Assembly (NCBI RefSeq): GCF_028622095.1 | Contig: NZ_CP115165.1 | Coordinates: 1 to 64,000, forward strand | Length of the DNA stretch: 64,000 nucleotides | Direction of reading: 5' to 3' | DNA from: Deinococcus aquaticus | GTDB lineage: Bacteria > Deinococcota > Deinococci > Deinococcales > Deinococcaceae | In this document: piece after piece, positions 58,054-64,000 of the stretch | Numbering within the stretch: position 1 is the stretch's first letter | Layout: the number at the start of each line of letters is the position of its first letter | Made by a program: the position numbers and the translations under genes | The notes under the pieces: generated by a model | What the model was told of the DNA's origin: nothing | The model's database searches: none | What the model saw: only the letters and a program-made list of their open reading frames with translations

Positions 58054-58728
58054 TTATTTCAGGGCCTCGCGCAGGCGTTCCAGTCCGGCCTGGGCGCCGT
58101 CCTTGCCGAACACGGCGCTTCCGGCGACGAGGTTGCTGGCCCCGGCGTTCACGACGGCGCGGGCGTTGGTGGGGCCCACGCCGCCGTCGACCTGCAACTC
58201 GGCGGCGCTGCCGGTCTCGTCGAGCCAGCGGCGGACGGTGCGGATGCGCTCGAGGCTGTGCGGGATGAATTTCTGGCCGCCGAAGCCGGGGTTGACGCTC
58301 ATGATCAGGATCAGGTCCACGTCGTGCAGCAGGGGTTGCAGTGTTTCGAGGGGCGTGCCGGGGTTGAGGGTCACGCCGGCTTTCTTGCCGAGTTCTCGGA
58401 TCTGCTGCACGGCGCGGTGGATGTGAGGGGTGCTTTCCACGTGGACGGTCAGTCCGTCGGCTCCGGCGTCCGCGAAGTCTTTCAGGTAGCGTTCCGGGCG
58501 GTCGATCATCAGGTGAACGTCCATGAACAGGCTGCTGGCGGCGCGGGCGGCGGCGAGGATGGGCAGGCCAAAGGAGATGTTCGGCACGAACTGGCCGTCC
58601 ATGACGTCCACGTGTGCCCAGTCGGCTCCGGCGATGGCGTTCAGTTCCTCGCCGAGGCGGCTGAAGTCGCTGGCGAGGATGCTCGGCGCGAGTTTCACGC
58701 GTCTGGAGGAATCGGATTCGGCAGTCAC
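58054..58728 (-). CDS. rpe: Ribulose-phosphate 3-epimerase
   Basis: The 224-residue TIM barrel interconverts ribulose 5-phosphate and xylulose 5-phosphate. [17 protein letters not shown] at the start, [16 protein letters not shown] near 44 and [12 protein letters not shown] near 150 are the family motifs. [11 protein letters not shown] near 181 is also typical. Metal ligands and catalytic Asp are in place. GTG 58728 lies seven bases after TAGACT; a longer in-frame GTG start would include the promoter. Confidence 0.95.
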   Translation of the reverse strand: MTAESDSSRRVKLAPSILASDFSRLGEELNAIAGADWAHVDVMDGQFVPNISFGLPILAAARAASSLFMDVHLMIDRPERYLKDFADAGADGLTVHVESTPHIHRAVQQIRELGKKAGVTLNPGTPLETLQPLLHDVDLILIMSVNPGFGGQKFIPHSLERIRTVRRWLDETGSAAELQVDGGVGPTNARAVVNAGASNLVAGSAVFGKDGAQAGLERLREALK

Positions 58729-58735
58729 GCCCGGC

Positions 58736-58741
58736 AGTCTA
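58736..58741 (-). promoter_or_regulatory. Leaderless -10 box for rpe-comB
   Basis: TAGACT on the minus strand, seven bases before GTG 58728. A copy of the dispersed repeat ends 53 bases further upstream. Confidence 0.6.
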
Positions 58742-58793
58742 ACATTGCTCACGTTACGCCAGGAACAGATGACCGATTCGCCATTACAGGTGA

Positions 58794-58923
58794 TACGGAC
58801 TCCGGCTGAATGGTGTGCGACACCCGTTCAACCCGGGCGGAGGCGAGAGGAAGAAAAACGGGTTCCGGGCATGGAGTGAACAGCCGGTGCCCTGTCCGGG
58901 TGGTCAACGAAACAGACGGAATG
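58794..58923 (-). repeat. Dispersed structured repeat, copy F
   Basis: Read on the minus strand: ATTCCGTCTGTTTCGTTGACC, a diverged first hairpin, CGGAACCCGTTTTTCTTCC, then hairpin TTGAACGGGTGT / ACACCATTCAG, ending CCGGAGTCCGTATCAC. The ATG of other copies is ATC here, so it cannot start translation. It lies upstream of rpe in the same direction. Confidence 0.8.
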
Positions 58924-59011
58924 AGATGAACCCCCGGGTGAATCATGGCCCCGGCAAATGTCCACAACAGAGCGCACAGGCAGCGTGCCCGGGCGCTCCG
59001 TTCACGCAGAA

Positions 59012-59671
59012 TCAGCGGCCGTAGTAGGCGGTCAGGCTGGTCTTGGCCAACACCTGACCGTTCATCATGAAGCCCAGCACGGCGGGGGTGGTACCGGCCG
59101 GGAGATCCAGCTTGCCGCTCAGGGCGTACAGCGTGAACACGTAGCGGTGGGCCTTGTCGCCCACGGGCGGGCAGGCTCCCACGAAGCCGGGCTGGCCGCC
59201 CTCGTTGTTCAGTTGCTGCGCGCCGGCAGGCAGGGTGCCGCCGGGGTTCCCGGCGCCCTCGGCCAGTCCGGTGGCCGTGGCCGGGATGTTGAACACGGAC
59301 CAGTGCCAGAAGCCGCTGCCGGTGGGGGCGTCCGGATCGTACTTGGTCAGGACCAGCGACTGCGTGCCGGTGGGCACGCCGGACCAGTTCAGGGGGGGGC
59401 TGACGTTCGGGCCGCTGCAGCCGAACCCATTGGCAACCTGCGCGGCCGGGTACGCGCCGCCGCCAGCGAAGGTGGGACTGGTCAGGCTCAGGCCCATGCT
59501 GGTGGCGGTGGGGGCGGGCTGCGCGACGGTCAGGCGCTGGGCGGGGTTCAGGCCCGCATTGCCGGGGTTCGCGCCGCCGATCATGGCGGTGGGGGCGCAG
59601 GAGGCGAGGCTGAGGGCGGCGGCGATCACGGCGGCGGTCTTGATGGGCTGGAGCTTGATGGGCTGGGGCAT
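59012..59671 (-). CDS. YbhB/YbcL family (PEBP-like) lipoprotein
   Basis: The 219-residue product has a lipoprotein signal (lipobox LSLASC, Cys near 23) and a Thr/Ala linker. A phosphatidylethanolamine-binding-protein fold follows: CSGPNVSPPLNWSGVPTGTQSLVL, YDPDAPTGSGFWHWSVFNIP and a C-terminal HRYVFTLYAL. Bacterial PEBP proteins have unknown ligands. ATG 59671 follows GGAGGAACCCAC; an upstream extension lacks a signal peptide. Confidence 0.9.
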   Translation of the reverse strand: MPQPIKLQPIKTAAVIAAALSLASCAPTAMIGGANPGNAGLNPAQRLTVAQPAPTATSMGLSLTSPTFAGGGAYPAAQVANGFGCSGPNVSPPLNWSGVPTGTQSLVLTKYDPDAPTGSGFWHWSVFNIPATATGLAEGAGNPGGTLPAGAQQLNNEGGQPGFVGACPPVGDKAHRYVFTLYALSGKLDLPAGTTPAVLGFMMNGQVLAKTSLTAYYGR

Positions 59672-60013
59672 GTGGGTTCCTCCGGAAGGGGGTTGGGCTG
59701 TGGCTGATCTCAAGTGGGCGATCTGAAGTGGTGGGCTGCTGACTGGCCGCGCGGGGGGGGGACAGATTGCTTTGAAGTTAAACGAGTTTTCACTGTGGGC
59801 AGCCGGCGAAGCACACAATCTGAAGATCCGCTGAGGCTGGAATGCGGGTCTGCCCGGTACGCACCCCTGTCACGCACACGGGAACGCCACGCCCCGCGGA
59901 CCTAACGTGCGTTTGAGTGCGTGGCATGATGGGCGCATCAAGTTGTCTCACTTCCGGAGTGCGTGGCCCGCGCCCCTCACTCCGCCTCTCCTGACCCGCC
60001 GGAGGTCCACCGC
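59672..60013. other. Divergent intergenic region between the PEBP and mutase genes
   Basis: About 340 bases with no credible gene. A GTTTAACTT stretch (minus strand, near 59780) could be the -10 of the PEBP gene. CATGAT (59925-59930) could be the -10 of the mutase operon, giving a leader of about 75 bases with GGAGG at 60001. Confidence 0.45.
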
Positions 60014-62163
<2,150 letters not shown>

Positions 62164-62167
<4 letters not shown>

Positions 62168-62472
62168 GCGATCCCCAGCGCGCCCCGACGTCTGCGCCCC
62201 CGCGCGATCACCCGGCCCGGACGTGGCGGGCGGCAGGCTGCGGCGGCATGGCGCTGGGGATGCTGGGGTTCACCGTGGGCGTCCTGCTGGTCCTGCCTTC
62301 ACTGGGCACGGGGTTCGTGCTGATCCTTGCGGGCGGCGGCCCGGACGCGACCGACACGCTGCCGGACATCCGCTTCGGCAGCGCACTGGCGTACGGGTCG
62401 GGCGTGCTGTTCGTGGTCGGTCTGGTGGCCTTTGCCCTGTCCTGCTGGTTCCGACCGGCCGGTCGTCCGTGA
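62164..62472 (+). CDS. Small membrane protein of unknown function
   Basis: The 102-residue protein has a polar N-terminus of about 22 residues and two membrane helices (about 26-55 and 73-95). Its GTG overlaps the mutase stop by four bases (GTGA), so it is translated with the mutase. No domain is recognised. Confidence 0.72.
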
Positions 62473-62519
62473 GCCGTCCCGTCTGCAACCCGCGCCGCGC
62501 TGGCCGCGTACCTGCCGTC

Positions 62520-62966
62520 ATGAAGCCCTGCACACAGTCCCGCATGATGCCCCGAGTGCTGGCCGTCCTGACCCTAGCTGTCCTGAGTACCTGCGGCGCG
62601 GCGGGCCTTCCGCCCGTGCCTTACAGGAACTCGGCGTCCTCTGCTCCGGCGTCTGCGGGGGGCCTGCGGGCCTGCGTGATCGGTGAGACGCTCTACCTGC
62701 TGGACAGTGCGGGGCGGGTGCGGAGCCTGTCGTACGCGCGCCTGGTTCCGGACAACACGTTACGGGTGCGGCAGAGTTACGACCGCAACGGGAAGTTGAC
62801 GGGTGCGTCGGTGCTGTGGTCGGGCTTCGCGGGTCCCCTGCTGGACGTGCGCGGCGCGTTCGACGGGCGGGGGCGGCTGGTGAAGGAGACGGGATTCCGG
62901 GCGAAGGGGATGGGCACGCCTCTCCGGTCCTACCTGCGGGCCGTGCCGAAGGGCCTGAAGTGCTGA
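62520..62966 (+). CDS. Secreted protein of unknown function
   Basis: The 148-residue product carries a signal peptide ([18 protein letters not shown]). The mature part has repeated short patterns such as [33 protein letters not shown] and [13 protein letters not shown]. Each contains DxxGxL/V, as in beta-hairpin repeats of the RHS/YD or MORN kind. The start could also be GTG 62469, which overlaps the previous stop (GTGA), or ATG 62544. Confidence 0.65.
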   Translation: MKPCTQSRMMPRVLAVLTLAVLSTCGAAGLPPVPYRNSASSAPASAGGLRACVIGETLYLLDSAGRVRSLSYARLVPDNTLRVRQSYDRNGKLTGASVLWSGFAGPLLDVRGAFDGRGRLVKETGFRAKGMGTPLRSYLRAVPKGLKC

Positions 62967-63520
62967 GGCCGGTGCTGGCGGCGCTCCTGCTGGGTGCGCC
63001 CATGGTGGTGCCAGGAGCGGGGGCAGTGGTGGGGGATGCCATGCTTGCCGGCGGGACGGTCAGGCCGGTCAGCCTCTCCCCTGCCGCGTCCGCGCGGGCG
63101 GTCGTGACTGGAAACGACGCGGCGCTGGGCGGGTGGCGGGCGGTCCAGGGGTCGTCCATGCCGTGCATCATGGACGCCCTCTTCGACGTGCAGACCTGGA
63201 CGGACGCGCGGGGTACCGTTCGGCGGCTGGTGTTCCGCGCCTCGTCCGCCTGGAATCCGGACCGCACGGAGCAGCGCATCGACTGGGACGAGGCGGGCCG
63301 CCCCCGCGCGTACAGCTGGGCGCTGCGCCGCATGTCCGGTCAGGACACGGTGGCTGCGCGGATAGAACTGCTGATCGGCCCGGCCGGGCAGGTCGTGCAG
63401 TCCCGCGAGTGGGGGGCCGTGCAACCCGAGCACCGCATTCCGTGGCCCACCCTGGAGCGGGAACTGCGTCCCGCCGAGCTGATAGAGAGGTACACGTGCC
63501 CGCCGCTCCGCATCCCCTGA
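62960..63520 (+). CDS. Secreted protein related in style to its upstream neighbour
   Basis: The 186-residue product has a signal peptide ([16 protein letters not shown]). Similar DxxGxV/L units appear ([42 protein letters not shown]). GTG 62960 overlaps the preceding stop. The two genes may descend from one duplicated gene. Its last 25 bases overlap the meaB start. Function unknown. Confidence 0.68.
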   Translation: MLRPVLAALLLGAPMVVPGAGAVVGDAMLAGGTVRPVSLSPAASARAVVTGNDAALGGWRAVQGSSMPCIMDALFDVQTWTDARGTVRRLVFRASSAWNPDRTEQRIDWDEAGRPRAYSWALRRMSGQDTVAARIELLIGPAGQVVQSREWGAVQPEHRIPWPTLERELRPAELIERYTCPPLRIP

Positions 63521-64000
63521 CGCTGCCGCTCCTGTCGGGGAACCGGCGGGCGCTGGCGAAGGCGATCACGCTGTCGGAGTCCACGCGGCCCGAGCATGAG
63601 GCGCAGGCGCAATCACTGCTGTCGGAGGTGCTGCCCCGCGCCGGGCGGTCCATCCGGGTGGGCCTGACGGGCGTGCCGGGCGTGGGCAAGAGCACGTTCA
63701 TCGAGGCGCTGGGGGTGCGGCTGGCCGACGCGGGGCACCGGGTGGCGGTGCTGGCGGTGGACCCCAGCAGCGCCCGCACGGGCGGCAGCATCATGGGTGA
63801 CAAGACCCGCATGCCGCGCCTGACGGTTCACCCGAATGCGTTCATCCGCCCCAGCCCGAGTGGGGGCACGCTGGGCGGCGTGGCGCGCCGCACGCGGGAG
63901 GCGGTGACGCTGTGCGAGGCGGCCGGGTACGACGTGATCCTGGTCGAGACGGTGGGCGTGGGGCAGAGTGAGACGCAGGTGGCGGCCATGACGGACCTGT
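63496..64000 (+). CDS. meaB: Methylmalonyl-CoA mutase GTPase chaperone MeaB (partial, runs off the window)
   Basis: The first 168 residues are visible. MeaB is a G3E P-loop GTPase that guards the mutase from inactivation and controls loading of adenosylcobalamin. Walker A is [17 protein letters not shown] near 55-71. [19 protein letters not shown] near 89 and ETVGVGQSE near 156 are family motifs. GTG 63496 has AGAGAGG eight bases upstream and overlaps the previous gene. Its place in the mutase operon supports the assignment. Confidence 0.92.
   Translation, partial: MPAAPHPLTLPLLSGNRRALAKAITLSESTRPEHEAQAQSLLSEVLPRAGRSIRVGLTGVPGVGKSTFIEALGVRLADAGHRVAVLAVDPSSARTGGSIMGDKTRMPRLTVHPNAFIRPSPSGGTLGGVARRTREAVTLCEAAGYDVILVETVGVGQSETQVAAMTDL

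Overview
The window is a high-GC bacterial chromosome segment that most resembles the genus Deinococcus. Supporting signs are the near-exact Deinococcus form of ribosomal protein L31, a BamA-type outer-membrane protein in a cell that also carries DivIVA, a T-box leader in front of valS, a full cytochrome c maturation System I, and many genes whose start codon lies 6 to 9 bases after a TANNNT-type -10 box (leaderless transcripts, a known Deinococcus habit). No rRNA, tRNA, insertion sequence, prophage or CRISPR array was seen. The window looks like ordinary chromosome, not an island.

Layout. 0-5.9 kb: type II NADH dehydrogenase, a small lipoprotein, a two-subunit molybdenum hydroxylase (iorA/iorB-like), a thioredoxin-fold protein and an amino-acid-binding protein. 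5.9-10 kb: an SMR transporter pair with a 29-residue leader ORF, an amino-acid ABC permease, a TipAL-type MerR regulator with a recognisable MerR promoter, and azlC/azlD split by a repeat. 10-16.8 kb: a PASTA protein with a degenerate kinase domain, a cysteine desulfurase, and a T-box-NUDIX-valS unit. 16.8-25.5 kb: unknown Deinococcus-type genes, a PATAN-domain protein, ADP-ribosylglycohydrolase, rpmE, tdk, a GGDEF protein, a CheY-like regulator and a class A PBP.

25.7-36.1 kb is one functional block for making c-type cytochromes: thioredoxin-like protein, ccdA, ccmA, ccmB, ccmC, ccmD, ccmE, ccmF, ccmG, ccmH and a CcmI-like TPR protein fused to a cytochrome c domain, followed by a Rieske protein and a GNAT acetyltransferase. 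36-45 kb: VWA lipoprotein, PfkB kinase, HD-GYP protein, panD, rqcH and bamA. 45.5-50.4 kb: yggS-divIVA-cytochrome P450 with 4-bp overlaps, a phosphotransferase gene broken by one in-frame TGA, a repeat protein and a small HTH protein. 50.7-59.7 kb: DUF554, a DUF4384/LGFP surface protein, nspC, a DUF4034/SEL1 membrane protein, rpe-comB and a PEBP lipoprotein. 60-64 kb: methylmalonyl-CoA mutase, three small envelope proteins and meaB, which runs off the window.

The most unusual signal is a dispersed, structured repeat of about 100-160 bp found six times (near 5900, 9610, 25609, 33307, 52049 and 58794). Its 3' end is GGAGTCCGTATGAG, and in two copies this supplies both the Shine-Dalgarno sequence and the ATG of the downstream gene (a thioredoxin-like gene and ccmH). 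In a third copy it opens a five-codon minicistron coupled to azlD. The 3' hairpin keeps its pairing through compensatory base changes. The element therefore looks like a mobile translation-start or intercistronic module and is the best candidate here for something not well described.
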